From NCBI RefSeq assembly GCF_904849725.1, contig NC_058518.1:418011081-418075080 (forward strand): a DNA stretch of 64,000 nucleotides, given 5' to 3'. The first letter of the stretch is position 1. Each line of letters opens with the position of its first letter. Position numbers and translations under genes: made by a program. Of this stretch, positions 12,183-24,000 are shown piece after piece. Below the pieces are notes generated by a model. The model saw nothing but the letters and a program-made list of their open reading frames with translations. It was not told where the DNA came from and made no database searches. Origin of the DNA: Hordeum vulgare subsp. vulgare. Its lineage: Eukaryota > Streptophyta > Magnoliopsida > Poales > Poaceae.

Positions 12183-12398
12183 GAGTACAATCATGCTGTT
12201 CATAAGATATGTTCCAAACCGCGCTTTTGTGAGAAGGAACCTATTAAGGGGGAGAAGATAGAAAAAACTCTGACTACCATGATCCCTTCAGACAAGATCC
12301 TCCAAAAACAATACCATGCTCGTAACTACACCGTATATTCCGAGCTTATTCACATATTACTTCAGGCTGAAAAGCATGATGAGCTACTCGCTAAGAAT
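12183..12398 (+). repeat. 216-bp gag duplication, right copy
   Basis: Direct repeat of 6476-6691. It starts immediately at the outer end of the Angela-like 5' LTR and continues without a break into the rest of gag, so this copy is the one in the original context downstream of the insertion. Confidence 0.93.
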
Positions 12399-12839
12399 GG
12401 CTCTCAGTGCCTAGTTGGGGCACAACCTTTACCTGAAGTTCATCTGAATGTCACGAATATACAAAAGTTTGATGGTACCTTTCGGGGTAAACAATCCAAT
12501 TTCGAGCACAAGAGAAAGCGCAATGGGAACAGAAAATTCAGAAACTCAGGCAAGGGAAAAGACACTTCAAAGCCGAAGTTTGATAAATCTAAGCTTTGCA
12601 ACAAGTGTGGATCCTACACGCATTCTACTAAAAAGTTCTCAATTCCCAAGCATCTGGTTATGCTATACCAGCAATCTCAGGGACGCAAAGCACCTAAAGG
12701 GAAAAGGCTTGAAGCCAACTTCAACCTTCATCCGCATAGCGCAAATGAAGCTGGCGATTCACACGAAGTTCCTCCTGGACCGAGCAACGCCATGATTCCT
12801 TATCCCGCTGAGGACCCTGCTAAAACGAGGCCATGTTGA
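12183..12839 (+). pseudogene. Copia I gag, C-terminal part with zinc knuckle
   Basis: Continues gag after the nested element: AEKHDELLAKNGSQCLVG, then a Lys/Arg-rich stretch and a damaged CCHC knuckle (CNKCGSYTHSTKKF, where the last Cys is lost, probably to Phe). The open frame runs 12279-12839. In this family the knuckle binds packaged RNA; with the fourth ligand missing it would not hold zinc normally. Confidence 0.85.
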
Positions 12840-13035
12840 TTGAGTACACCTCAAACAATATGTTTGGCGACTTTGACTAGTCCCTCGATCTCCTTAGTGA
12901 TCTACTTAATTATGTCCATTTGTGATGATTGTAATAAGAACATAAGTTTGTTGTTGTCTTTGTATCTTATTGTATTGTATCAACACATTTGATATAATAA
13001 GATTGTATTCTATGTATTAACATACGGTTTTCTTA

Positions 13036-13314
13036 TTGAAAATTCTTTTGTTTTATATAGTTTTCTACGGGAACAATCCGATGGAAGATGAATTATGCCT
13101 TGTGGACAGTGGTATCACAAACTCCATACCAAGGGAGATGAAATATTTCCAAACTCTGAAGAAGATGAATGGAAATATTCTAACTATCGCTAGACGCGAT
13201 ACAGTGATTGTTGGTACTGGACATGCCATATTCACCCTCCCAAGTGGTACACAAGTGATGATCAAGGATGCTTTATTGTATCCCGACTCATCACGTACCG
13301 TGATCAGTTATTGA
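13036..13314 (+). pseudogene. Copia I aspartic protease remnant
   Basis: The frame contains LVDSGITNSIPREMKYF, the Copia protease active site with the catalytic Asp in DSG (usual form DSGAT). Further on come VGTGHAIFTLPSGTQVMI and ALLYPDSSRTVISY, equivalent to the family's LxxVLYVPxxxxNLIS region. It ends at a stop at 13312-13314 and is separated by stops from gag and integrase. Confidence 0.8.
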
Positions 13315-13439
13315 GATATCCGTAAGGATGGTTTTCATATTGAAACCCATGAAGACAACAAAGAGGAGTATCTACCCTTTACTAAAGATCATGGATATGG
13401 CAAAAAGGTACATGAGAAAATTCCTTCTCTATCGTCTGG

Positions 13440-14888
13440 TTGTACTATACATACATCAAACCCGTGGAACATTTTGCATACAAAGTAATTTTTCAGAATG
13501 CTGACGAATTACAAACCTGGCATGATTGCCTGGGCCATCCCGGAATCGGGATGATGAGAAAAATCACTAGCAATTCCATTGGTCATAATTTGCTTGAGTC
13601 GAAATTTCCTCAATATTCTGATTTTGTGTGCACATCTTGTGGCACGTGAAAGCTAATTTTGAGGCCCTCACATCTCAAAATACAAGCTGAACCACTTCAG
13701 TTCCTTGAACGTATTCAAGGAGACATTTGTGGCCTCATTCAGCCATTATCTGGACCTTTCAGGTATTTCATGGTTCTGATTGACGCGTCTACACGATGGT
13801 CACATGTGTGTCTTCTATCCACACAGAATCATGCATTTGTCAAGATAATGAGGCAAGTCATTCAGTTGCAAGCCAATATCCTGAAAGTTTAATAAAGTCA
13901 ATTCGAATGGACAACGCTACAGAATTCTCCTCACGCGCTTTCAATGATTATTGCATGGCTTTGGGGATTGAAGTTCAGCACTCTGTTCCATATGTCCATA
14001 CACAAAATGGTTTGGCTGAAGCATTCATTAATAGGATTAAACTCATTACTAGACCTTTGTTGACAAATTGCAACTTGCCAACCTATTGTTGGGGTCACGT
14101 TGTTTTACACGCTGCTGACTTGATACAATTGAGGCCAACTGCATATCACATTTCTTCCCCTCTGGAATTGGTACGTGGAAATCCTCCTAGCATTTCCCAT
14201 CTGCGTAAGTTTGGATGTGCTGCATACATCTCGATCTCACCACCACAACGTACATCCATGGGCTCACACAAAAAGTTGGGGATCTATGTGGGGTACAAAT
14301 CACCGTCGTTTATTAAGTACATGGAACCCCTTACTGTGGGATCTGTTCAGAGCCCGTCATGCTGATTGTATATTCAATGAGGAACATTTTCTAGCATTAG
14401 GGCGAGATTTCAAGTACTGGAAAGAATGCCCAAAAATTGACTGGAATGCTGAAGCCATTTCATCCTCTGATCCACGTACCCATGAGACCGAACTTCAACT
14501 TCAGAAGATCATTAATTTGCAAAATCTTGCAAATAATTTGCCGGATTCATTTACTCATCTAAAAGGTATTATTAAATCCTTAAATCCGGCTAGAAACACG
14601 CCAAAAAGAGTGGATGTACCAATCAAAATCACTCAACTCCCCGTTCCTAAAAAGAGGTGGAGTAGTATGGCCTCTGACCAAGAGCGAGCTTCTAGCAAGC
14701 AGCAAAGGAAATCAAGGAGAAAAACCTCGGATTCAGTAAATGCAGATCAACTCAATATTGACAAACACGTGATGGGTAGTATACACCCAGTGGAAGGGCA
14801 ACCTCCACAACCCAGCTCTAGTGTGCACAAACTGGCTGAAAGGAACACCCAGACTCATTCGTATTGGGAAATCACGAAGAATCTCTAG
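13440..14888 (+). pseudogene. Copia I integrase remnant
   Basis: Three frames in sequence. 13440-13649: pre-integrase zinc finger (WHDCLGHPG...CTSCG, the HHCC motif). 13659-13892 and 13796-14365: catalytic core, with the first Asp in IQGDICG, the second in SIRMDNATEFSS and the Glu in QNGLAEAFINR. 14175-14888: C-terminal part (SHLRKFGCAAYISIS; NEEHFLALGRD). The family catalyses insertion of the element DNA. Frameshifts near 13880 and 14340 break it. Confidence 0.87.
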
Positions 14889-15141
14889 GGGTGCAAGAAA
14901 TTTCCATCAACTATGTTGATTCTGGAGAATCATTTGACCGTAAGACTACGACTGTCGACATATATTTTGCTGAAAAGGTTGCCAATACCCTTCTCACTGA
15001 TCATGATCCAAGATCTATTGTTGATGCGAAAGGCGCTCCGACTGGCCTAAATGGAAGGATGCAATCCAAGCAGAAATTGCCTCGCTTAACAAAAGAAAGG
15101 TATTAACTGAAGCAATACCTACACCTCCCAATGTTTTCCCT

Positions 15142-16616
15142 GTGGGATTCAAATGGGTTTTTCTTCGAAAACGGAATGAGAGCAATGAGGTGGTGAGATA
15201 TAAAGCAAGGCTCATAGCACAAGGTTTCATGCAGAAACCCGACATTGATTTCAATGAAACATACTCTCTAGTAATGAGTCGAACCACTTTACGATATCTT
15301 ATATCTTTGGCAATACAAAATCATCTATCCATGCAATTGATGGACGTCGTGACCGCATATCTTTATGGGTCACTAGATTCAGACATATATATGAAGGTTC
15401 CTGACGGAATCTCTGTCTCGAATAACAGTGCAAAACGCAACATGTATTGTGTAAAGCTGAATAAGTCATTATATGGCTTAAGGCAGTCGGGATGGATGTG
15501 GTACAACCGACTAAGTGAGTTCCTTCTCCACAAAGGTTACTCCAATAGTGATGATTGCCCATGTGTCTTCATTAAGAAGTTCTCTACAGGATGTTGCATC
15601 ATTTCTATGTATGTTGATGATATCAACATCATCGGTAGCACACCCGACATTGATGAAGCACGCAATCACCTAAAGATGGAATTTGAGATGAAGGATTTGG
15701 GTAAAACCAAATTTTGCTTAGGTATTCAACTTGAGCACCTTCCTTCAGGAATCATGGTACACCAAGGTGCCTATATCCAGAAAATATAGGAGAAATTCAA
15801 TATGGACAAATCCTATCCATCTAAAACTCCTATGGTGGTTCGATATCTAGACGTAGAGAAAAGATCCGTTTAGACCGAGGGATGATGGAGAAGAGGTGTT
15901 GGGACTTGAAGTTCCATACCTCAGTGCCGTTGGAGCGCTTATATATCTTGCAAATTGCACAAGTCCTGATATTGCATTTGCAATGAATCCACTTGCTAGA
16001 CACAACACAACTCCCACCAAACGTCATTGGTATGGAGTGAAGAATATCTTTCGATATCTCCAAGGCACAAAGGATCTTGGCCTATTTTTCTAGTTCCAGT
16101 AAAATCTGGATAGTGATATGATTGGGTATGCAGATGCCGACTATTTATCTGATCCCCATAATGCCAGATCACAGATCGGCTTTGTGTTCCTATATGGTGG
16201 TACTGCTATATCATGGAAGTCTTCAAAATTGACTCTGGTGGCAACATCTATAAATCATTCTGAAATAATTTCATTCTTTGAAGCATCATGTGAATATGTA
16301 TGTCTTCACAGAATGATAAACCACATACAACAATCATGTGAAATTGGTTCGATAGAATCACCCACCATTATCTATGAGGATAACGCCGCCTATGTTGCAC
16401 AAATGCAAACATGATATACCAAGAGCAATATCACTAAGCATATTTCTTCTAGGTGGTTCCCCCCATAATCTTCATAAAAGCATGGAAATAAGCATCTTGC
16501 AAGTCAAATCATGCGATAACCTTGTTGATTTATTTACTAAGTCTCTACCAAACTCAACATTCCAGAAATATGTTCATGGAATTGGTATGCGACGACTTAG
16601 GGACTTGCATACATAA
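15142..16616 (+). pseudogene. Copia I reverse transcriptase and RNase H remnant
   Basis: 15142-15789 is the best preserved part: KWVFLRKRNESNEVVRYKAR, LIAQGF, YGLRQSGWMWYNRLSEFL and the catalytic SMYVDDINIIGS (YVDD), then LGIQLEHL. A stop follows at 15787. 15896-16093 carries the connection (YLSAVGALIYLANCTSPDIA; FRYLQGTKDLGL). 16118-16616 carries RNase H (GYADADYLSDPHNARSQ, then ISWKSSKLTLVATS) and the C-terminal DLFTKSLPNSTFQKYVHGIG. Several stops and frameshifts; inactive. Confidence 0.9.
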
Positions 16617-16795
16617 GGGGGAGTCTCTTCTTGAGATATCCTTGTTTATGACATCACATTATGCTATCTCCTTGTGAGTTTATATTTCACGTTCTCATCA
16701 AGTTTTCACGAAGAACTTTTTGGAGGAGAGCACTTTTGAGATGATAGCGCTATCCGGACAATCGTGAAGTGACTCTACATGGTCAAGCGTAGATT

Positions 16796-16803
16796 AGGGG
16801 AAG
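16796..16803 (+). promoter_or_regulatory. Polypurine tract of Copia I
   Basis: AGGGGAAG ends exactly at the first base of the 3' LTR, the normal place of the plus-strand primer. Confidence 0.85.
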
Positions 16804-16990
16804 TGTTAAGATTAATTAGAGAAAATTTCCCCTTTTCCTGTAGCGACAAGACGGTTGCTCCCGCAACCGGCGCTTCACCCCTACGGGTTGGAACCGGCAT
16901 CTTGCTTTAGATTGTCGCGTCTTCCCCCATTGTATAAATGATGTTTTCGTTGGGAGGAATAAACAGAGGTTTCCACTTCAATCTCAAACA
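16804..16990 (+). repeat. 3' LTR of Copia I
   Basis: It starts TGTTAAGATTAATTAG and ends CTCAAACA, followed at once by the TGTAG target duplication. It is 14 bp longer than the 5' copy because of an extra segment around GTCGCGTCTTCCCCCATTG. Confidence 0.92.
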
Positions 16991-17138
16991 TGTAGGTCCA
17001 AGGCTGCTCAGCTCCCTTAAAAACCTCCTGCAAAACTGGTTTTATACGATGGCTGTGAAATTTGGAGAAAGTTTTTTAAGAGTGACTTTTGTCTTCTTTC
17101 CCTAAAATCTGTGTTTTTTCATTAAACAATCCTATCTA

Positions 17139-17451
17139 CTCCCTCCCTACGTGAAAGACTGTACATATAGAGATTTACCCATAAATCAAGAGGAACCTTC
17201 ATGGCATAATTAATGTCCAAAGTAGCAGACTTATGTGTACATGCAACCATTGAGAGAAAAAGATTAAATACCGGTTGCTGCATGTATTATTTAAGGTTAG
17301 GCATGCAGCCAATGACTAGAGCACAATTTGCTACAGTAGTCATTTAATACCAGTAAAATTAGAGGCAAAGTGCATTGAGGGTGTAGATGTACACTCTTTC
17401 TAGAAAAAAAAATATAGTACTAGATGTACAATTTTTGACGAACGGAGGGAG
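17139..17451. mobile_element. Stowaway-like MITE (313 bp)
   Basis: Ends CTCCCTCCCTACGTGAAAGA and, inverted, CTCCCTCCGTTCGTCAAAAA, with TA at 17137-17138 and 17452-17453. Inner parts remain partly complementary (CTGTACAT near the left end, the complement of ATGTACAATT near the right). No coding capacity. Confidence 0.82.
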
Positions 17452-17481
17452 TAACTGTCTAGGGGTTGCAAGTCAATGGTA

Positions 17482-17641
17482 CTCCCTCCGTTCCTAAATA
17501 TAAGTATTTATAGATATTTCGCTAGGAGTTACATATAAATATATATAGATATATTTTAGAATATAGATTCATTAATTTTGTTTCGTATGTAGATCCTAGT
17601 AAAATATCTAAAAAAGACTTATATTTTATGAACGAAGGGAG
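17482..17641. mobile_element. Stowaway MITE (160 bp)
   Basis: Left end CTCCCTCCGTTCCTAAATAT and right end (inverted) CTCCCTTCGTTCATAAAATA, flanked by TA at 17480-17481 and 17642-17643. The AT-rich interior with TAGATATTT...AAATATCTA arms is typical of the common grass Stowaway family. Only 28 bp separate it from the preceding MITE's right TA. Confidence 0.93.
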
Positions 17642-17887
17642 TACATGTGATGTTGGCCGACGAGATGCAGCGCGCGGTGAGGCGGTCCGGCCAAGGCCCA
17701 ACGTGGTGGTGCACGGAGAGGCAGGACAGCGACAACCCGACGCGACGGCCCGGTGCTGTGGCGTGACGACGACGGAGCGACAACGTGCATGATAAAGTTT
17801 CGAACAGTTTCCTTGCCGCCAAAACTTCAGGGAAAAAATATCTTTGGATAAACAAAAGGGAACTTTGGGCTAGTTTACATGACCATC
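17642..17887. other. Short unassigned GC-rich stretch
   Basis: The first half is GC-rich (GCGCGCGGTGAGGCGG and following), the second AT-rich. No domain, no repeat ends and no long frame are recognised. It belongs to the sequence that existed before the LINE insertion. Confidence 0.4.
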
Positions 17888-17907
17888 TAAATATATTCTA
17901 GGTATAC
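17888..17907. repeat. LINE target duplication, left copy (20 bp)
   Basis: TAAATATATTCTAGGTATAC here and at 28612-28631. One or two of the first bases may be shared with the LINE's A-rich tail, so the true length is 17-20 bp, within the range for LINE target-primed insertion. Confidence 0.88.
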
Positions 17908-18618
17908 CGGAGACACAAACCTCTTTGACAGAGCAACAACGGTGACTATCGGCAACGGCCGGATTGCTTCTTTTTGGCGCTCCCCATGGATTACCTCTCC
18001 TTGCCCGACGACTCTGTTCCCAGACCTGTACATGCGATCTAGGGGAAAAACAAATGTGTGGCTCATGCTCTAGCAAATGAGACACGGATAAAGGACCTAA
18101 GACAACAAGCAAATACCGAGCTCGCTCAGAACTTCCTGATTCTTTGAAGGGCGTTCATGGCAGCAAATGTGACTCTACATCCCCACTCTCCAGACAAGAT
18201 CACATGGCGTTTACACAACTCAGGAGCGTTGTAGCAGGAGCCGGTTCTTACAATGATCACATGGCGTTTACACGACGATGTATTATTTAAGGAGTGCCCC
18301 TTGTCCAAGGAGATATGGCATCATACTTCCCTCTGGCTGGGCTGTGACAAGCTCGCTCTCCTAACTGACGACAGCAGCTCCACCTCGGAGCAACGAGTTC
18401 GCAATCTGCTCCAACAAGCAAGACCAAATCTCAGAGCCAAGCTGAAAACAATGATCTTCCTGATTACATGGCACATCTGGAAGGAGAGAAACAATCGTGG
18501 TTTCAGACACACAAGCAGCCGGTTATGCAACATCGTTTTTGCGATCAGCTGTGACATGGACTCCTGGAAATTAGCTGGAGCGAAATGCCTCGCGACGCCG
18601 TTGGGAGATCCACGCTAG
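17908..18618 (+). pseudogene. LINE ORF2 C-terminus (RT zinc-binding domain)
   Basis: Reading frames resemble the end of plant LINE ORF2. First comes TIGNGRIASFWRSPW (the usual xIGDGxxxxFWxDxW block), then LFKECPLSKEIWHHTSLWLG, KLKTMIFLITWHIWKERNNR and a Cys/His-bearing tail of the zf-RVT family. The block around ITWRLH appears twice (about 18197 and 18256), so a small internal duplication may exist. Stops and shifts interrupt it; the last open part is 18253-18618. Confidence 0.8.
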
Positions 18619-18730
18619 TTTTTAGACAGGGTTTTGGTATTAGGGTGAATCTATCTTCACCATCTCTTGTAACCCACCATGATCACTTGATCATGAACGC
18701 TTTTACCATCTTCTCCCTGTTTAATATATG

Positions 18731-18915
18731 TGTTGTAAAATGAAAGTGAAAGGGACAAATGAAGAGTCCAAATGATCCACCAGTCACATTGCAATGTGGG
18801 AGAACCACTTATATACAAGATGAAGGGGTGTGTTGGGGAGACACCTTTTTCCCAACAGACACCTCCTGGGAGGCATCCCTCCCATACAATTGATCACATG
18901 TTTTATTTCTCAACA
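18731..18915 (-). repeat. 3' LTR of Copia II
   Basis: 185 bp, plus strand TGTTGTAAAATGAAAG...TTTCTCAACA. It matches 28392-28573 with about ten substitutions and small indels. Confidence 0.93.
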
Positions 18916-18924
18916 CTCCCCCTT
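18916..18924 (-). promoter_or_regulatory. Polypurine tract of Copia II
   Basis: CTCCCCCTT on the plus strand (AAGGGGGAG on the element strand) touches the 3' LTR. Confidence 0.85.
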
Positions 18925-19224
18925 GATCAATTCGTCATCTGTATATTGAAAACTGCAAACTCCTCCAAAAACCTTGTGGGAAAAATTGAGGAGAAACCTT
19001 ATAATAATATACCATCGAAAACTCCTTTAAAACCCAGTGGGAAAAATATAAGGAGAAACCAATATGGCATACATCCGCACTTGTATTTATATTGTCTCGT
19101 TAAAAACCTTATATGAGAAACCATCTTGGAAAACTCATAAAGGGAAAAAGAGTACAATATGAATGATTTGAAGATCACCAACAAGTTATAACATGGGATT
19201 TTACTCCCCTGAATTTCGCAAACA

Positions 19225-22200
19225 TCAATGTTGTCTCATACCAATTCCACGAATGTGATTCTGGAATATAAACGTTGGTAGAGACATTGTGAACCTCACA
19301 ATAATTTGTTTGCATATTATCCTCTTACATTTCTGTAATCCACAAGGATAAATATAACCCATAAGCAATACAAGTGATATTATCTTGGTAGATAACGATC
19401 TTTGATTCCAATGAATCTCCACATGATCTCACATGTGACAGTCATTCTGCGAAGACATGTATACCTTGTCATGCTTCAAACATAGTTATGGCAAAATGAT
19501 TATAGGAAGGACTCATTTAGAGTCTATTCTGAAGGCTTCACTCAGAATACTCTTCCATTAAATCCAGTCTTTGATATGGCATTGTTGGGATCAGATTATC
19601 AGCCACTATCAGGATATCACACCATGGTCCCATCTTGATTTTCTCAATGGAATTAATCAAGACTGTTTGTGTCTTGGACATATCCGAAGATATTCCTTAC
19701 ACCAACTATTATACCTTTTATTGGGGATTGCACTCCCAATAAATTGCCAAAAAATATAGTGTCAGGCCCGACTTACTTTGCAATATACATGAGTGCTCCG
19801 ATGGTACTCAGATGTGGAACTTCATGTCCATTATCACTTCACCATCTCCCATGGACTTGTGTCCCGTGTCAGGTATAATATGACCATATGTGTCTTTGAT
19901 AAGATATATCAATATTGAACGTTTTCAATATTTCCAGATATATAAAGACTGACATACATTTATTCCCGAGGGATTTTGCTAAAGCTATAAACTTAGCATC
20001 ATTTGGTTTGATCCAAATATCCGTCTCAAAATGATTGTGTGTATTTAATATGTCTTGTATAGACATTGATGGTAAGATCATCCACATCAATAATAAGATG
20101 TAAATCCAATTCATAATATCTTCATGAATACACATCAACAATCATCAGTATTAGAGTAATCCTTGTCAAGGAGTAACTCACTTAGTCGGTTGTACCACAC
20201 GACTCTCCGACCAAATTCAGAGTCAAAGAATGACTTCTGAAGCTTCACACACATGTTGCGATTTATCATTGGATTCGAAATATTAAGTCATTTCAACGAC
20301 TTCAATATATATATCCGAACTGAATGATCCATGTGAGTATGTAGTCATTACATACATCAACCGCATGGATTTGTACTACCAATTTAGTATCGAAACATAA
20401 CTCCACTCACACCGAGAAGGTATGCTACATCATAACTGATGTCGGGTCTTTGCGGAAACCCATGTGCTACAAGCCTCGCTTTCTCACCACCTCATATATT
20501 TCGTTTCTGAACGAAAAATCACTTCTCTTCACTATGGAAGATACTTATGAGGAGCAGGTTTTACTATGGTAAACACCTCTCTTTTGATGAGCGAGTGCTA
20601 CTCTTCATAATTGCTTCCTTTCATTTGAACCAATATAAGTGTCAACAACACTTTCCGTGGATTTTGGTTCAGGGCCCAAAAGGATTTCTGCAATTCTCAA
20701 GAAGAAATTTATGTCGATATATGTAGACTTCAATGTACGATTCTCATGAATCAATATCATTAGTGGAATTCTCATTATGCCTCTTAACTCCTTGTGATTT
20801 CTCACAACAACGGAGTCAACGTGTTTCGATGTCCCAGCACCATAAAAATGTGTGCACATCTATGCTGAGCTCTAATGACGCGCATCCATCAGGTGTCATT
20901 CAACACGAGGTTGAATCACATTTACTGACCGAGGAGACCATTTCCTCTATTTCCGCGGAAACGTATGAGAACTTAATCGCATGCGACCAGAATTCTCCCC
21001 CTCTTGCTCCCATGTGGGGATACGAGTGTTTATTAGGTACCTCCACTCGTTCTGGTATGAAAATTCAATGACATCTTTGTCATCAGTAAATGTATATGGC
21101 AGATTATTTGAAATATGTTGCAAATTCTCATAATTTGAATCTCTAGTTCAGATTCTTAAGTACGTGGACAAAATGTCTATGACATTTCTTTTGCATTTTC
21201 TGGCATTCTATGCGGCACATTTCTCCCCCTAATGCCAGAAAATTCCTTATTGCAAAAGCAATCAACGTACAAGCTGCAAATAACTCCCTCGGTAGGGTTA
21301 AGGTATTTGACAAATTAATAATCATACCATAGTTATTACTCACATAGATCCCAAATATATGTGAAGGCCGTAATGTACGCTGGGGTGGTGATATCGGTGT
21401 GCAACCGAATTATCGCAGATGGGAAATACTTCACTGATTTCCACGTACAGACCGTAAGGGGATACGATATTAAATGCATTTTGATCTCATTTAGACCAAA
21501 TATGCGGCGAGTGAGACCGCATTTTACCATCACAATTCTGTAGCAATGGCCATGCAATTTGACTCTCTTTGAAAGAGATCTGGCCACACCATTCTGGGTA
21601 GGTACATGGCATACTGAATATGATCATGGATTTCTCGCGAATCAAATTCAACGACATTTCCATTCCGATGGAATTATCCCATGCATATAATCATTTGCTC
21701 CAAATTCGTCAATTTGAGCACTTAATTCAGTAAACACATGGTTTTGTGTAGATTATACACACCTAAGACCATCTTCTAGATGTGTCTATGAATACCATGA
21801 AGTACCAAAATAACCAAGCCAATGGTTCTATATTTTGCATCATTCTTGAATCCATTCAAGAATAATGAGTGGCACATTCAAATTTTAAGGTGAGAGTGCC
21901 TTAAAATCAATTCCTCTATGGCACATGTAGTGCACATAAAATCTTTCGATTGTCAGGAATATTGCAACCTTGTTGTGGCCAACAGAATTATCAATATTTT
22001 TTTCTAATCGTCCTCATACCAGACAGGTAAAGAAGGAAAAATTATTGTATACGCAACAATATTGTGTATGAATGATCCATACACTCAATTCCTCACAACT
22101 ATCATGTCCCGTGGACAAGATGTTGCAAATTATACCACGTGTAGTAGTACAATTATAGGCTAATGATATCTTGCGATAACTAGGAGACTACATAAGATCT

Positions 22201-23141
22201 CCAAAATATCTTGGGAATGTCATTCCACAAACATATCATCAATGTAGAGGAGTGCATTCTCCTTCTACTGCACCAGAATATTTTCTGCTTGTCCATTTGA
22301 AGTAGAACCTCAAACTTATCCCATTAAACTCACTAGCCTTCTCCAATGAGTTGCTGACATGATTCAACCAAAAACTTAAAAGTTTGGTAATCATTAATAT
22401 GATATTTCATACAATCACCCCTTTGACAAAATTGGGAGTTTCCATTGTGATCATTTATTTAAATGACACATTCCTTTGTGAGATATACACACCATTTCTG
22501 CTTGTCTCTTTTTTCCACTTTACTTTCAATTCCTCGTGGTTCTCTAACCACAAAATTGCTTAGTACTATAAGCACTAGCACAAATTTCAGGTAATGATAT
22601 AGCACCCATTGGGGTGTACGAGATGATTCTTCACAAGAAGGTCATCATATTTTCCCCCCTGAAATGAAGATGGTGTTTCTTTTACCATCATAGGAGGACG
22701 TAAAGTGCAGTAAGGACATACAATCAGATCAAGATCTGAGACTTCCTTATCACATAACCTCAACTTAGTGTTGATTTATAGACAACAAAATTATAAGCAT
22801 CAATGGACTTGAAGTCCTTAATACAAATGAATACTCATTCGAGTGATGCTTATGAGAACATGTCTCTCCTTAAGGTGGTACCAAAAGGGAAAATGAATAT
22901 TCATCATCCATTAAATACTCGGTTTGAGAACCAAGACATTCGATGTCACATAAATGCAAAATTGCACATTTCAGGCATTTATAAAATAGCCATGACATTT
23001 TGTGCAGGTGGAATTTCTATGGCGACAAGGCCACGGGTCGACAAAATCATTAATTTCAATGACCCATTTTCAATAGTTACTTCCACCTTATGTCATCACA
23101 TCGCATTTCCTTTCGAAAAAGGTCCGCCATATATTGCATGA
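19225..23141 (-). pseudogene. Copia II gag-pol, relic
   Basis: Minus-strand fragments in many frames. About 22540-23141: gag (a YHLKERH stretch, then DFKSIDAYNFVVY and LRLCDKEVSDLDLI). About 21140-21560: integrase C-terminus, parallel to Copia I (AHRYHHPS-like, then ELFAACTL...NFLALGGE). About 20150-20300: RT around CVKLQKSFFDSEFGRRVVWYN and YNRLSELLLDKDYSN. 19225-19422: RNase H end (IFQNHIRGIGMRQH, compare FQKYVHGIGMRR in Copia I). No intact domain remains and no protease could be placed. Confidence 0.72.
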
Positions 23142-23239
23142 AATGCTCATGCATTAATTTACCTTTAGTAAATGAAGTGCAATGAAAATGCTATGGCTAA
23201 GCATAATCACTATCATGGTGATTCTTAGTGACTCATAGG

Positions 23240-24000
23240 GTAAGCCTTCCACATGAAGATAATCACCATTACGTGGTGTAGATCTTCAAATTAAATGTAG
23301 TCATCTCATAAAGGACAAACCTTTAATTTCCACAAAACACATAGAGGTAATCAACCACCTAGTAGTGCCTCACTCTTATGGATAGTTGCAATCAATCATA
23401 GCCTTCACAACCTTATGTTATTTAAAACACATGAAGGTAATTATCATGAAGTGGCATAAACCTCTGAGTTGTGCATGAAATTTAATTCATTGCTACGACT
23501 ACATCTCATAAGTTGTGTACTCATGGAAGGTAATCACCAAAATATGCAAGTATTTTGCATAATTATCTTCATAGCATAATATGTAGCATAGTCGCCATTA
23601 ATGTCTTGGATTCCTCTCCTGATGGAGCATGTGACACTGTAGTCACAACCAATGACAAATGCTATGAAATTGACAAGTATTTGGAAAAACATCATGAAGG
23701 TAGGCACCAACGGTGTAGGCCTCATAATGATTATGTCATAAGTTTTGTGCCTTCACTTTGCTTTCAACACATGGAGATAATCACTACACTGAGTAGTGTA
23801 GACCTCATTCTTATGAAGCTTCTCACAACCTTATGTTTTAAAACACATTGAAGGTAATCACCACATGGTGGTGTAGACCTCACAGTTGTGAACGAAATAT
23901 AATTCGTTGCCACAAACGCAATCCATAAGTTGTATGCAAAATTGAAGGTAGTCATTATGTCGAAACGACATAATATAGACCTCACAATAAGATTGAGTGA
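23240..24000 (-). repeat. Degenerate tandem repeat, period about 75-95 bp
   Basis: The core (G)AAGGTAATCACCA, often followed by GTGGTGTAGACCTCA and, further on, CACAACCTTATG or CATAAGTTGTG, recurs at about 23255, 23345, 23433, 23526, 23697, 23771, 23850 and 23944. Most steps are 74-94 bp, with one double step. Copies differ strongly. The array lies between the leader and the start of gag of Copia II. Confidence 0.68.

Larger units (their letters stand above)
4241..16990 (+). mobile_element. Copia LTR retrotransposon 'Copia I', decayed, with nested insertion
   Basis: A complete LTR element bounded by TGTTAAGATTAA...CTCAAACA repeats, with the 5-bp target duplication TGTAG at 4236-4240 and 16991-16995. 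The internal order gag, protease, integrase, reverse transcriptase, RNase H is that of Copia (Pseudoviridae-type). A primer-binding-like motif follows the 5' LTR and a purine tract precedes the 3' LTR. The two LTRs (173 and 187 bp) differ at about 15 sites plus a short indel in the 3' copy, about 91% identical by eye, so the insertion is old. All coding parts carry stops or frameshifts. A truncated Angela-like element occupies 6692-12182. Exact family not determined. Confidence 0.93.

Noticed and set aside
22803..23141. 112-codon plus-strand frame
   Set aside because: Shadow of the Copia II gag relic, whose recognisable motifs are on the minus strand.
23240..24000. Possible CRISPR array
   Set aside because: Repeats are degenerate, lack unique spacers of constant size, and lie in a plant retrotransposon.
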